Source: Pseudoips prasinana (Eukaryota; Arthropoda; Insecta; Lepidoptera; Nolidae). From it: a DNA stretch of 64,000 bases. The notes below the pieces were generated by a model that did no database searches, was not told where the DNA came from, and was given only the letters and a program-made list of their open reading frames with translations. Location of the stretch: contig OX621247.1 of assembly GCA_951640165.1 (NCBI GenBank), positions 21,550,001 to 21,614,000 of the forward strand. Reading direction: 5' to 3'. Shown one piece after another: positions 53,770 to 63,664 of this stretch. Made by a program: the position numbers and the translations under genes. Positions within the stretch are counted from its first letter, which is position 1. Each line of letters opens with the position of its first letter.

Positions 53770-54028
53770 ATTAACACACTGCTATCTAATCCCAAACTAG
53801 GCATAGCCTGTACAATGGCAACCAGACAACTGATAAACTTACTTATATATTTATAAATACATACATATAATAGATAAAATAAGAGGATAAGATGTTCACG
53901 ATTTATTTGTACTAACACAGAACAAATAATCATGCATATCACACAAAAATTTATCCCGGATGGGAATCGAACCCACGACCTCTGACTTAGCGGTCAGGGT
54001 CACTAACCACTAGACCAACGGGTCTGTC
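53770..54028 (-). mobile_element. SINE type B, best preserved copy
   Basis: The minus strand starts GACCCGTTGGTCTAGTGGTT, continues through an anticodon-arm-like stretch, and has the B-box GTGGGTTCGATTCCCAT. The body has TTATTTGTTCTGTGTTAGTA. The end has TATCAGTTGTCTGGTTGCCA and CTAGTTTGGGATTAGATAGC. The T-stem is perfect, but the acceptor ends do not pair well, so this is a tRNA-derived SINE and not a tRNA gene. Internal A and B boxes would serve RNA polymerase III. Confidence 0.8.
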
Positions 54029-54112
54029 ATATCTGAAAGAGTTTTGAACCCGCCGCATTGGGATTATTTTCGAAACCGAATAGCCTAACACCATTAAAAT
54101 ACAACATATGAA

Positions 54113-54385
54113 TTACTAGCGGCCCGGTACGTGCTTCGCTACGTATAAGGCATAGTAATGAAAAAATTATGATTATTAAGTTCATTTATTCAAACAAAAA
54201 AATATTTTAAATTGCTAAAAGATGTCGATTTTACACTTTTCTAGACTTTTTTCTCTACGTACAAACCTTTCCTGGACTACCACGAATAATTCAAGACCAA
54301 AATTAGCTAAATCGGTAAAGGCGTTGTTGAGTTATAACATTACAACGAAAAGTGGCATTGATTTTTATATATATAGAAGATAAAT
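54113..54385 (+). repeat. Interspersed repeat (ACTAGCGGCCCGG type)
   Basis: It begins TTACTAGCGGCCCGGTACGT, has CAAGACCAAAATTAGCTAAA and CGGTAAAGGCGTTGTTGAG near its end, and finishes in an AT-rich tail. It is similar in layout to 44505-44815. Non-coding. Confidence 0.6.
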
Positions 54386-54473
54386 AGCGACCCCGTTTAA
54401 ATAATTCGCTGTAAATCTACGACTGTCTTGAATTGTATGCTGATAAAACTGTTAATTATGAAATAGTTTAACG

Positions 54474-54835
54474 ATTGCCTCGTTGGTCTAGCGGTAGCGT
54501 GTTCAACCGCAGATAATGAGGTCCTGGGTTCAAATCCCGGGTCGGGCCAAAAAGTGATTTTGGGATTTTTCCGAAAAAGAAATTTCTCAGTATCAGCCCG
54601 AAGTCTGGAAGTTGGCGGTATTACACCCCCGTGCCTCGGAGAGCACGTAAAGCCGTCGGTCCTGTACCTGAACTCTTTCCGGTCGTGTCGCTAGGCCTCC
54701 CATCAGATCATGAGAGTGATGGAATAGAAAGTGCCCCTGTGTTTGCGCACACACTTGTGCACTATAATATGTCCTGCGCAATTGGCTAGTCTCCATTAAG
54801 ACTGGCCGCCGTGGCCGATATTCGGTCGGGAGGAC
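54474..54835 (+). mobile_element. SINE type A, best preserved copy
   Basis: The tRNA-like head has A-box TGGTCTAGCGGTAGC and B-box GGGTTCAAATCCCGGG. The body has AGTCTGGAAGTTGGCGGTAT, GCACGTAAAGCCGTCGGTCC and ATGGAATAGAAAGTGCCCCT. The 3' end is GGCCGCCGTGGCCGATATTC, then GACATCATCAG. Other copies are at 47885-48240 (+) and 62755-63120 (-). The acceptor stem is imperfect. Its 3' end resembles the end of the LINE fragment at 61375-61775, a likely source of reverse transcriptase. Confidence 0.85.
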
Positions 54836-55599
54836 ATCATCAGTTTAACGTTTTTATTTTTAAATATTTCTAATTGAAAAAATGTAATTGTAATAAGAAT
54901 AAAATCTCCTTTGTTAAATGTAGCTGAAACATTAAAAAGACAACAACCTTGTTCTTAGCAAATAAAATGCAAACTGAGCAATGTGGCGTTATCCACGAGG
55001 AATTTCATTATGATGACAATGTTGGTAAGTTCAATTTTCTTGTAAGATAACAAACGTTGTTGAGATTGTTTCAAGCTTCTAACTTGAGGCCACTTTGACC
55101 CTCGGCCCGTGAACATCGCCAAGATTCTCATTAAACCTCCACAAAAGACTGTTATATTTAAAAAGAACATTTAAAATAAAAAAACAACGAGAAAAACGAC
55201 AAGTGAATATTTTAATGGTTTAGATTAAAAACGTTTTGTCTACTTACTGGTTTTGTTTCGTGGAAAAACTCGCAAAAACACGCTGTATTCTTCAGACGAA
55301 ACACATTTAAGAATTATTGTCACGTCAATCAATTGCGGAGATGTTTTATATTTTCCTTATCTTTTGTTTATTTATTCAAAAGTAAGAAGGAAGTGGTTAA
55401 GCAAGATCTCACGTTTTGAGGACATTTTATCTATTTAAACCTTCAGTATTAGTAACTACGACATCTATTCAAATTTATTTAAATTCGAAAAGAGAACAGA
55501 TAGAAGTTTGAAGATTGTCTATGCTATCAATCGACGATCTGCGTCATAAACAAAATGTGTATGAGGAGAAAGATGTGTATATGTAATATATTATTTTAT
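54836..55599. other. AT-rich intergenic DNA
   Basis: No gene or repeat recognised. Confidence 0.5.
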
Positions 55600-55985
55600 T
55601 TTTAAAGATAATTCTCGCACTAGGTAAGTCCTTAACAACGCGGGGGACTTTACAAACTGGCAATTCACGGACACAAAAAGTACATCCAGACTCCTTTCTA
55701 CTTGCTGTTCGGGATTAACCCAAAACATGAGGGCGCCTACGTGATAAAGAGGTAATACCCATTGACTTATATGTATAACTAGACACGCTGTTTCGAATAA
55801 AAACTCTGTCCCAGTCCGGCTGTGCGCGAGGTGAGGGGCGCGGGCGCGGCGGCCAAAATTGCTCACTGAGTTGCAGTACGGGCGCTGCAAATTCTCAATA
55901 TGGGATTGCGCGTCTAGTAGAATACATATAGGTCAATGGTAATACCTTAGCCACTGCGGCACTAGTGCAATAGGTATATGTTATT
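55600..55985 (-). mobile_element. SINE type C, diverged copy
   Basis: The minus strand begins TGCCGCAGTGGCTAAGGTAT (head relic) and has TCTGGATGTACTTTTTGTGT, GTAAAGTCCCCCGCGTTGTT and CCTAGTGCGAGAATTATCTT, matching the body order at 43490-43805. A GC-rich insert (55805-55885) is not shared. Confidence 0.6.
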
Positions 55986-56157
55986 TTAAGAAATTTTAAC
56001 AATTATGCAACAAAATTTATGTACAGACTAAGGCCCCGTATTCATGGTAAACATTTGTTTAGGAACAGTTGATCAACATTGTTGGTGAGCGGCGAGAATG
56101 TTGCTAGCAACTATGTTTAAATCAATACAGGTTGTCCACACGGCAGTCTGCGTTAAA

Positions 56158-56565
56158 ATGTTGCCCGAGGAGGTAGTGTTGTTGTGTTCTCTGTATCTGA
56201 TGTATAGGATTTCTAATAAAAAAAAGAGAAAAAGATGGTGGATTCGAAACTATCTTTTGCAAAGAGGAAATTTGATGAGTGACCTCAGAATGGGAGATGG
56301 ATCATTTGGTAACTTTACGAGAATGTCAAAAAGTGATTTCGAACATCTTCTGGAAATGATTGGTCCATCAATAGCCAAAAGGGAAACAAATATTCGTCAG
56401 CCAGTTTCACCTCAAACGAGGCTGGCTATTACATTACGGTATCTTGCAACTGGAGATTCATACAATTCTTTTTCATACACATTCAGAGTATCAAAACAAT
56501 TGATTAGCAAAATCATACCAGATGTATGTCAAGAACTTATTAACTCACTATCAGGATATGTCAAG
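56158..56565 (+). pseudogene. Harbinger transposase, N-terminal exon
   Basis: The frame from 56098 or the internal Met at 56158 encodes KKRKRWWIRNYLLQRGNLMS, FTRMSKSDFEHLLEMIGPSI, LAITLRYLATGDSYNSFSYT and VSKQLISKIIPDVCQELI. This is the helix-turn-helix half of HARBI1-like transposases, where RYLATGDSY is a hallmark. The exon probably ends at a splice donor (AAG|GTAGGT, 56563-56571), followed by intron and then the R1 insertion. The DDE catalytic core is missing; only the C-terminus survives at 59941-60000. Confidence 0.9.
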
Positions 56566-57308
56566 GTAGGTACAAGAACACTGGCGTGCTAGGTCGGAAA
56601 ACCTCCTCGCGAGCCCAAGACTACTGGTCCCATTTGAATATTCATATTCGATGGGAACAGAAGTTTATGGGACGGTGCACGCCGGGCGCAAGTAGTAATC
56701 GTTTCTCGTAATGGGATTAGTCCCACGTGAAAGGGTTACTGCTTGTGGCTAATATTCCGACACAGGGGGGGGGGGGGGGGCGGAATCTGCCAAGATCCTG
56801 TGGTCGTATCTTGGCGGACCTTCCATACATCATCCATGTATGGTCGGAATTCCGCGACGACCACCCGCGTGTTTGTGCCGTGCGCGGGGACCCGTACGGG
56901 GGGATGAAGGAGTCCTGGAGGTTGAGCCGGTGAGGGGTCGGGCAGTTGTTATCCCTCGCCCGCAACACGCCTCTTTGGTCCGGATTTCCCCTTACACGGG
57001 CGGTCGGGGTCTAGCCGGGCCCCGATCAATCGGCTGCGACGTCCGGTCGGACGGCCGTCAAGGCTAGCCATGGGTAGGCGTATCTGCAGGTGGCGTCTGG
57101 GCTGGCGCCGTGTGCCGGTCTGCAGACGAAGGCGCGCGCCGTGCTGGACGTTGGGCTGTCCAGTATCGGTTCGCGTTGGAGGTCTCGCAGATTGGCATAA
57201 TCCCATGGCTATACCACCCAATATCCCTGGTGCTTGTAAAGCATCCCCTTTGAGGGCTCGGTGGAGGGTGGGGAATTGGGTTGGTGAACGCTAAATAAGA
57301 AGTCTTTC

Positions 57309-59432
57309 ATGGATCGCCAAAACAAAAATAATGCCCAACCAGTAGTTAAGGTTACGGCCTTAACTAAAAAGGAGCTAGCGGGTGTGCCAGGTGTGGTGCA
57401 GCCCATAGCAGAAGAGGAGGCAGCGCAGGCTGCTACTACGAAAAAGGCCGCAAGGAGGGTCAGGGAGACCTTTTCCCGCCCGGCCACTCCGGTACCTGGA
57501 GCGTCGAGGGGGGAAGCCGCGGGCACGGAGAGCGACAGCTCCCTTAGGTCCGCGGTGTCCATGGAGTCCCTGGATGGCCTGGCGGATACTCCGAGGGGGA
57601 AACGCCGGAACACCGCGGGACAGGGTGGGCGTCCAGAGAAGGCCCCCAAAATAATCGAGCATGCGGACGACGAGGCAGATCTTGCCTTTATACTGGACCC
57701 TGCACAGGCTCCAGCGGAAACCAAGGGCAAGAGCCGACTGCCCCAGGTCGAGGAGCTGGTCGAAGAACTCCGCCAGCAGCCGACAGCCGACCTGGGTGCA
57801 GTCATCCAGGAGTCGCTGGCAGCGGTAGAGAAGGTTGCGGACACGTCCCGCAATCTTAAGGGCAATTTCGTCCGCGTCCTGCGACTTGCGGCACGGAAAG
57901 CCCAGGCGGCCGCCGCTGAGTTGCAAGGGAGGACCGACGGGAGCTTTCTGGAACGAGAAAACCAGCGGCTGCGCTCCCAGGTGGCCTCCTTGGAGGCTCG
58001 TGTGGCCGCCATGTCGACCGAACTAGCGGAGCTTCGCCGAAGCGAGATCGATATTTTTCCGCCTCTGCCGTCGCCATCTAGGCCGTCGCCGTCTCCTTCG
58101 CAGCCGCCTCAAACGGTGAGACAGTCGCCGCCACAGACACCGGCTGTCAGTATTCCGGCATCGCCACATCCGGCCCCGGTGACACGGAGGAGCAATTTGG
58201 AAGCTCCTCCCTCTATCCCTGCCCGGGGAGATTACGTCTCGCCAGAAGACAGGTTTGCGGCCATATTAGACCGAAAAATGCGCGAGATGGGGCGCATCTG
58301 GGACCAGCGTCTGGTCCAGATGCGTCAAGATGTCATGGCGGAGATCTTCCCGGGGAGGGCCATCCGACCACCGCTCGCTGCGAGCGCAGTGCCACCCCAA
58401 GTGCCACCCACCGCGAAGCGGGGTGGCCGGCAGCGGAGACTACAGGCTGCCGCCGCAGAGGCCGCTGCGGCAAGGAATGCGGCAATGCCGGTGCGGTCAG
58501 CGCCACCGCCACCCGCTGAGGGCACATGGGCCCAGGTGGTTGGCCGGAAGGCCAGGGCAAAGGCTGCCCGCCAAAATCGGCCACCGCCGCCTCCACCTCC
58601 AAAGAGGCCGATCGCGCTGCCGCGACCTCCTCCGTCCGCGGCAGTGACGATCAACCTGCCATCGACCTCGGCCACTACCATGGCTGAGGTCATGAAGGTG
58701 GCGAGGACCAAGGTCCAGTTAAAGGACCTTGGCTTGGAGGCGGGCCTTCGCCCTAAGAGGGCCCTGACCGGGGGCCTCATTTTGAGGATCCCTGGTCCAG
58801 AGGGGTCCGCAAAGGCGGAGGCCCTGACTACTCGGCTAAGGGAAGCCTTAGCCGAGACGGGTGCGGTGGTGGCGCACCCAGTCGCAATGGGAGAGCTCCG
58901 GGTGTTAGACCTGGACAACTCCGCCGACCCCACCGAAGTGGCAGAAACTTTAGCCACGGCGGGGGGATGTGCCGTCGCTGACGTAAAGGTCGGCGAAATT
59001 CGGTTCTCCCCGTCGGGCTTAGGTTCGGTGTGGATTCGGTGCCCACTAGTGGCCGCCCGCAAATTAGCGGCAATCGGCCGGGTACTAGTGGGCTGGATGT
59101 CGGTCCGGGTGGTGGCGCTTCCACCCAGAGCTCTCCAGTGCTACCGCTGCCTGGAGAAGGGGCACGTCAGGGCTCGGTGCACAGGGTGCGACCGGAGCGC
59201 GTCGTGCTTCGTCTGTGGCCAACAGGGCCACAAGGCGAAGGAATGCACGGCGCGCGCCCCTCACTGCGTAGTGTGTGCCGACCTTGGCAGGCCGGCAAAC
59301 CATCGCCTGGGCAGCGGTCGGTGCACGCCACCCAAGAGAAAGGGAGCGGTACGTCTTGCCACGTCCGCTCCTACATCGTCGCGGTCCAACGATCCGGGCT
59401 CTGGCCCCGGTGGGGTGTCCATGGATGTGTAA
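57309..59432 (+). CDS. R1-clade LINE ORF1 (Gag-like, three CCHC knuckles)
   Basis: A 707-residue RNA-binding protein, open from ATG 57309 to TAA 59430-59432. The N-terminal half is alanine/proline-rich and charged. A helical stretch (RENQRLRSQVASLEARVAAM, residues about 215-240) may form a coiled coil, and a proline-rich linker follows. Near residues 455-600 is the R1/LOA-type RRM-like region (LKDLGLEAGLRPKRALTGGL, AVADVKVGEIRF). The C-terminus has three knuckles: CYRCLEKGHVRARC, CFVCGQQGHKAKEC, and a longer CVVCADLGRPANH ending in C. It packages the LINE RNA. It appears intact in this otherwise truncated copy. Confidence 0.88.
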   Translation: MDRQNKNNAQPVVKVTALTKKELAGVPGVVQPIAEEEAAQAATTKKAARRVRETFSRPATPVPGASRGEAAGTESDSSLRSAVSMESLDGLADTPRGKRRNTAGQGGRPEKAPKIIEHADDEADLAFILDPAQAPAETKGKSRLPQVEELVEELRQQPTADLGAVIQESLAAVEKVADTSRNLKGNFVRVLRLAARKAQAAAAELQGRTDGSFLERENQRLRSQVASLEARVAAMSTELAELRRSEIDIFPPLPSPSRPSPSPSQPPQTVRQSPPQTPAVSIPASPHPAPVTRRSNLEAPPSIPARGDYVSPEDRFAAILDRKMREMGRIWDQRLVQMRQDVMAEIFPGRAIRPPLAASAVPPQVPPTAKRGGRQRRLQAAAAEAAAARNAAMPVRSAPPPPAEGTWAQVVGRKARAKAARQNRPPPPPPPKRPIALPRPPPSAAVTINLPSTSATTMAEVMKVARTKVQLKDLGLEAGLRPKRALTGGLILRIPGPEGSAKAEALTTRLREALAETGAVVAHPVAMGELRVLDLDNSADPTEVAETLATAGGCAVADVKVGEIRFSPSGLGSVWIRCPLVAARKLAAIGRVLVGWMSVRVVALPPRALQCYRCLEKGHVRARCTGCDRSASCFVCGQQGHKAKECTARAPHCVVCADLGRPANHRLGSGRCTPPKRKGAVRLATSAPTSSRSNDPGSGPGGVSMDV

Positions 59433-59456
59433 ACATTCTTTCCCCCCCAACTTATT

Positions 59457-59909
59457 TTGCAGGGCAACTTGAACCACTGCATCGCTGCGCAAGCTCTTCT
59501 TGCGCAGACGATTGCTGAGCGTTCGGTTGCCCTAGCGATAGTGGAGGAGCCTCACTCCGTTCCCGACCACCCTCGTTGGTTCGGGGCGGATGGGGGCCTC
59601 GTCGCCATTTATTGGGCAGGGGGGGAACGTGACCCCCATTGCACACTCCTGGCCAAGGGGCCCGGATTCGTCATCGTGGAGTGGGGACCAGCAGTCGTGG
59701 TGGGCTGCTACATCTCCCCGAATTGCGGCCTCGCAAATTTTGAGGCGTACCTGGACGGGCTAACGAGCCATATTAGCTCCTACCAGTCCCGTCCGGTACT
59801 CGTCCTGGGCGATTTTAACGCCCACTCTAGTGTGTGGGGCGATGCCCGGGACGACGTTCGAGGGGAGAGGTTCATGGCGAAGGGAACTAGGTTCGTTTCC
59901 TATGATTGA
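59457..59909 (+). pseudogene. R1-clade LINE ORF2, endonuclease N-terminal part
   Basis: It starts 25 bases after ORF1; no ATG is evident and the exact start is uncertain. It encodes NLNHCIAAQALLAQTIAERS, VALAIVEEPHSVP, VVVGCYISPNC and the active-site VLVLGDFNAHSSVWGD near residue 117. The frame then leaves the family pattern after RGERF and stops at 59907-59909. The SDH block and the whole reverse transcriptase are absent. Confidence 0.85.
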
Positions 59910-59940
59910 TTTGCAAAGACGGGGCAGGCCTGCATCACAA

Positions 59941-60000
59941 TCAGCTTTTTGTATTAGAGAACAGTTTGCCGATTACAACATTGATTACAAAATAATGTAG
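59941..60000 (+). pseudogene. Harbinger transposase C-terminal remnant
   Basis: The plus strand reads SQSAFCIREQFADYNIDYK, then IM and a stop at 59998-60000. HARBI1-like transposases end in a region with a REQF/REHF-ADYF-like motif, so this is taken as the surviving end of the gene. An AATAAA-like signal (about 60031-60036) follows. Confidence 0.6.
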
Positions 60001-60038
60001 TGTTATTGTAATAATTTTACAGACTAGTACAATAAAAA

Positions 60039-60419
60039 TTATATACAAAAACAACTTACTGTTTTATTCATAGTATCCGTTTCTCCAGAAGTAGTTGCAC
60101 CAAATAACAAAAATTCCAATGGCTCGTAATAAATCCATTTACATTTTTTTATTGCGCCGCTGCCTGTAGTTTTTATTGCCGACAACTTTTTTTTCTCTCT
60201 AGTAAATTGAGTATGCAGTACATGTATTTTGGTTTCCACATCTTTTTTGGGTATATTTAGGGCTTGAGAAATTTCTTCGAATGCATCGTTCTTTTTGTTT
60301 CTATCTTTGTATTCTTTTATAGAAGAATCCCATAATAATCGTTTTGATTGAAATAATTCTATTAGTTGCATTATTTTATCATTATTCCACACTACTGCCA
60401 TGTTTATAAACTGTTGCAA
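60039..60419 (-). CDS. Harbinger-encoded MADF (Myb/SANT-like) protein
   Basis: A 126-residue frame, probably starting at the internal Met of MAVVWNND (codon 8). It has an MADF-like fold: IMQLIELFQSKRLLWDSSIK, EYKDRNKKNDAFEEISQALN, a VHVLHTQFTREKKKL-like helix and the WIYYEPLEFLL end. PIF/Harbinger elements carry such a second protein, which helps the transposase enter the nucleus and bind the ends. It is convergent with the transposase gene, and the frame is uninterrupted. It could also act on related Harbinger copies elsewhere (inference). Confidence 0.85.
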   Translation of the reverse strand: MQQFINMAVVWNNDKIMQLIELFQSKRLLWDSSIKEYKDRNKKNDAFEEISQALNIPKKDVETKIHVLHTQFTREKKKLSAIKTTGSGAIKKCKWIYYEPLEFLLFGATTSGETDTMNKTVSCFCI

Positions 60420-60606
60420 ACACGTTCACACACGTCAACAATTTTCGCTAAACTGATGTTTACGCTTGTCGGGCGAGAGCTTGTCAACATGACGCTATCA
60501 ACTCTGCAACACGCAGTGTTGCCAGCAACATCTTGACAGCAACTCCACAACACGTTGATTCAACTTTGTTGCTAAACAAATGTTTACCATGAATACGGGG
60601 CTTTAA

Positions 60607-61374
60607 TCATAAAAATACGTCTGTCTTACTCTAAGTGATGGACGGATACAGCTATTATTATTTCATCCAAAAGTTACATTAGTGGGTTAAATTGAATTGT
60701 TTCACAAAAGTATCGAAAACTATAAAAGTTACAGTTTTGTTGTTATTCGAGCTGGTTAAACGAATAATTTAATTTTCTTATTTTTATATATAAATAATAT
60801 CCTGGGACATTATTCACACACGTATCCCAAACTAAGCAGAGCTTGTACTATGGAAACCAGATAACTGATATACTACATATACTACTTTTCTTTTGTAAAT
60901 ACATGCTTATATAGATACTTACACCCAGACTCAGGGGACTCCTGGGTGGGAATCGAACCCACGACCTGTCAGTGTGGCATGCAAGGCAAATATTTACCAA
61001 CCACGCCACATTATTTCGTGCTTATAATTTAATCAGGTTAACTATACTAGAAAATCGCGTTGAAATCATGAACAGTTCGACCGAAATGAAATGTTCCTCT
61101 GCAAGTTTTATGTGTACGCAATAACGCAGGCCACGTTTCGGTTGTATACAATCTCTAGTAGCGTTATGTTATCATTCGGCAGAAATTCAGTGGATATTGA
61201 TATAGAATTGAAATATTATCTTTATTGTTTTTTGGTTCCAGCTCCACTGTGTATTTTACGGACCGCTTATGGAAAAATATGAAGCGTAGATTCTATTTTA
61301 TATGTTGTGACACTATGAAATATATATATTTTATTTCTGTTTTTTTATCGTCTAATTACTTACCTAGTTTTATC
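60607..61374 (-). mobile_element. SINE type B copy in AT-rich DNA
   Basis: 60815-61015 on the minus strand carries the SINE B tail (TATCCCAAACTAAGCAGAGC at its left) and a head with CTGGGTGGGAATCGAACCCA and ACCAACCACGCCA. The remainder of this interval shows no gene. Confidence 0.6.
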
Positions 61375-61775
61375 TTGAGGAGGGCAAGCGAAAGCATGGC
61401 GGACTACACCTCAGGTATATAGATGTGTTTAGGCGCCATATGAAGCACTGTGGCGTAGAGCTCTCGCAATGGGAACAGCAGGCAGCAAAACGACTTTAGT
61501 CCAAGCCAAAGCCGACTGTTTAGAGTCTGGTAGGCGCGCTGAGCTGGATACCAAGCGCGATGAATTGAAAGCCAGACCGCCTGCGGCGATCAATTACAAT
61601 TATAACAATGGTATGCTCACATGACCGCAATGTGCGAGGATATTTTCAAATAAAATTGGCTACATAAGTCACGCGAGCACACAAATGTCGGCTACAGTTG
61701 GAGGAGAAACCGCTTCTCCTCTGTACTGTTCCGCCGTGGCCGAACTCGGCCGGGACCACATCATCATCAGTTTTA
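61375..61775 (+). pseudogene. LINE C-terminal fragment with zinc-finger relic
   Basis: The plus strand reads RYIDVFRRHMKHCGVELSQW, then EQQAAKR and, after stops, a C2H2-like segment (CSHDRNVRGYFQIKLA, then THKCRLQLEE-like with HTRAH in another frame). This is the typical end of a LINE ORF2 with YKDxLKxHLKxCGI, WEQ and a C-terminal zinc finger. Frameshifts and stops make it dead. Its 3' end (CCGCCGTGGCCGAACTCGGC, then CACATCATCATCAG) resembles the SINE A tail. Confidence 0.7.
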
Positions 61776-62754
61776 TCTATTACAGGTATTTATCTATTTA
61801 TAGCGTTCAGATTGAGTTACTTATGTTAACATTAATTTATAAAATGACATTAACTGTGTGAAATAGACTGCTTCACTTAAGGGCATTGGGTAGGCCAAAT
61901 GTGTACAAAAAACATTTTTATTTTTGTACGAAAATCGGCGAAATTAAATTCCGAAATATAAACAATATAAAAGTTGTTAAATAGATTTGCATGATGATAC
62001 GACTTTTGATAAACATTGATTTTAAATAAATTAAACGGTTCAGCAACAATAAACTTTATAGTAATCTACTTGTTAGCAAATTGTAACTTAATTACTTAAA
62101 TAAATGCAAACTTATTACACAACTTTTCTATTCTTTACATTTTTAATCAATGTTGCTGATTTTAATGGGCCAATAAAAATGTACTCTGTATAGATTTAGT
62201 ATATTCAATATCGTTGAGAAAATGATGACTAAGATATTCCTCACGGACGTATCATAGAAAGTAAGTAAAATGATTAAGCACACACGATGGTATTTGGACG
62301 ATGATTAAAGTTTAACATCATATTAAATATGCCTCGTTTTAACATAAACGTTTAAAATACACCTAAAAAAATACTGTGAATACTTTGGTTTTATTTTGTT
62401 TGTCGTCGAAATAGCTCCCATAATCTATACCTATGTATGCATAATGTTATTTGAAGCGTATCCATACTTTATCTGTACCTATTCATCTCACCTAAAACTA
62501 GAATTTCTAGGCAACACTGGCTAGGTAGGTATACCGTACATATTAGCAAACACTGGCCGGAATTCCCCATTCCATTAGAATTGCATTAATGCCACAGCAC
62601 ACTAATTACAATAGCTGTTAAATCATTGTCCAGCCAAATTGGGCTGACCACACAAATCGTTTAAAGTTACAAGGACTTTACGACTACACATGCTTCAGTG
62701 TGGATGTAGAGCATACTTAGTTATTCAAAATGTGAATAATAAATGTCTTCCTAG
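61776..62754. other. AT-rich intergenic DNA
   Basis: No gene or repeat recognised. Confidence 0.5.
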
Positions 62755-63120
62755 CCTAATTTCGGCTACAGCGGCCAGTCTATATAGAGATTAGCCATCT
62801 GCGCGATACATATTATAGTGCACAAGTGTATAAAACACAGGAGCACTTTCTATTCCATCACTTTCTTGTTCTGATGCGATGCCTAGCGTGACGACTGGAA
62901 AGAGTTCATGTACAGAACCGACGGCTTTACGTGCTCTCCGAGGCACGAGGGTATAATACCGCCAATTCCAGACTTCGGGCTGATGCTGAGAAATTTTTCT
63001 TTTTGCAGAAAGTCCCATTCACAAGTCACATTCCAAAATCACTTTTGGCCCGACCCGGGATTTGAACCCAGGAACTCGTCCTCTGCGGGTGAACACGCTA
63101 CCGCTAGACCAGCCATACAA
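62755..63120 (-). mobile_element. SINE type A copy
   Basis: The minus strand has a head with CTGGTCTAGCGGTAGCGTGT and CTGGGTTCAAATCCCGGGTC, a body with AGTCTGGAATTGGCGGTATT and GAGCACGTAAAGCCGTCGGT, and the tail near 62770-62790 (GGCCGCTGTAGCCGAAATTA). It is collinear with 54474-54835. Confidence 0.85.
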
Positions 63121-63664
63121 CTGTAATGAAGGTCTATATACCTAACAACATTTTCAGACGATTTGAGAATGAAACTTCTTTGTATCGCTCTTACAGTCAT
63201 TATATTTTCATGTAACTGATCTAAAAACGAATGGAACGAGCATTTTACAATAAAAATATGATGTTTGATGATATACAGATGTAAAACTTCAACAGAACTG
63301 AATCAAAGTATATGTAGATTTCATGTAGTGATCAATAATATTCCTTACGAAGTACCTCTCGCTAGCTATAGTCGCTGAGTGTTACATTATCTACATCTCA
63401 AAAGAAACTTATTGTACGTATTTTAGAAATGTCAATAAATAATCAAATTTTCCCAACTGAATTTGTATATATTGTAACTACTAAGTCTTGTTTATTTCTT
63501 TCTAGTTGGATACTCGTTGAAAAAGCGTTTCTATGACTATATTTATAAGTTACGGTTACATTTTGTATTCTACAAATTTCATTAAATAATTTAACGGCGG
63601 TGTCTCCTGTATCGTGGGAAATACTCTCAACTCTGGAAAATACTTGCAAGTAAAATTAGCTACA
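63121..63664. other. AT-rich intergenic DNA
   Basis: No gene recognised; short open frames only. Confidence 0.5.

Larger units (their letters stand above)
56575..59910 (+). mobile_element. R1-clade LINE, 5' half, truncated at its 3' side
   Basis: GC-rich sequence unlike the AT-rich Harbinger around it. It has a long 5' leader (56575-57308) with a run of 16 G at 56765-56780, an intact ORF1 and the start of ORF2 up to the endonuclease active site. No reverse transcriptase, 3' UTR or poly(A) is present. Because LINE copies normally lose the 5' end, this 3' loss points to a later deletion that also removed the Harbinger transposase core. Confidence 0.85.
56032..60603 (+). mobile_element. PIF/Harbinger transposon with R1 LINE inside
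   Basis: A 4.57-kb unit flanked by TAA (56029-56031 and 60604-60606), the expected Harbinger target duplication. Apart from the outermost two bases, the ends match over about 30 bp (GCCCCGTATTCATGGTAAAC and onward). Subterminal GTTG/CAAC palindromes lie at both ends (56068-56077, 56100-56111, 60506-60522). It carries the two usual Harbinger genes, a transposase on plus and a MADF protein on minus. The transposase middle has been lost and replaced by the 5' half of an R1-clade LINE (about 56575-59910). Confidence 0.92.

Noticed and set aside
53957..54028. tRNA gene on minus strand
   Set aside because: A good T-arm but no proper acceptor stem, and collinear with other SINE B copies.
54480..54551. 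Functional tRNA gene
   Set aside because: A and B boxes are present but the acceptor stem pairs poorly and a SINE body follows. Two other copies share it.
57209..58012. Minus-strand 267-residue protein in the R1 ORF1 region
   Set aside because: Antisense frame made possible by the high GC of ORF1. ORF1 on plus has clear CCHC motifs.
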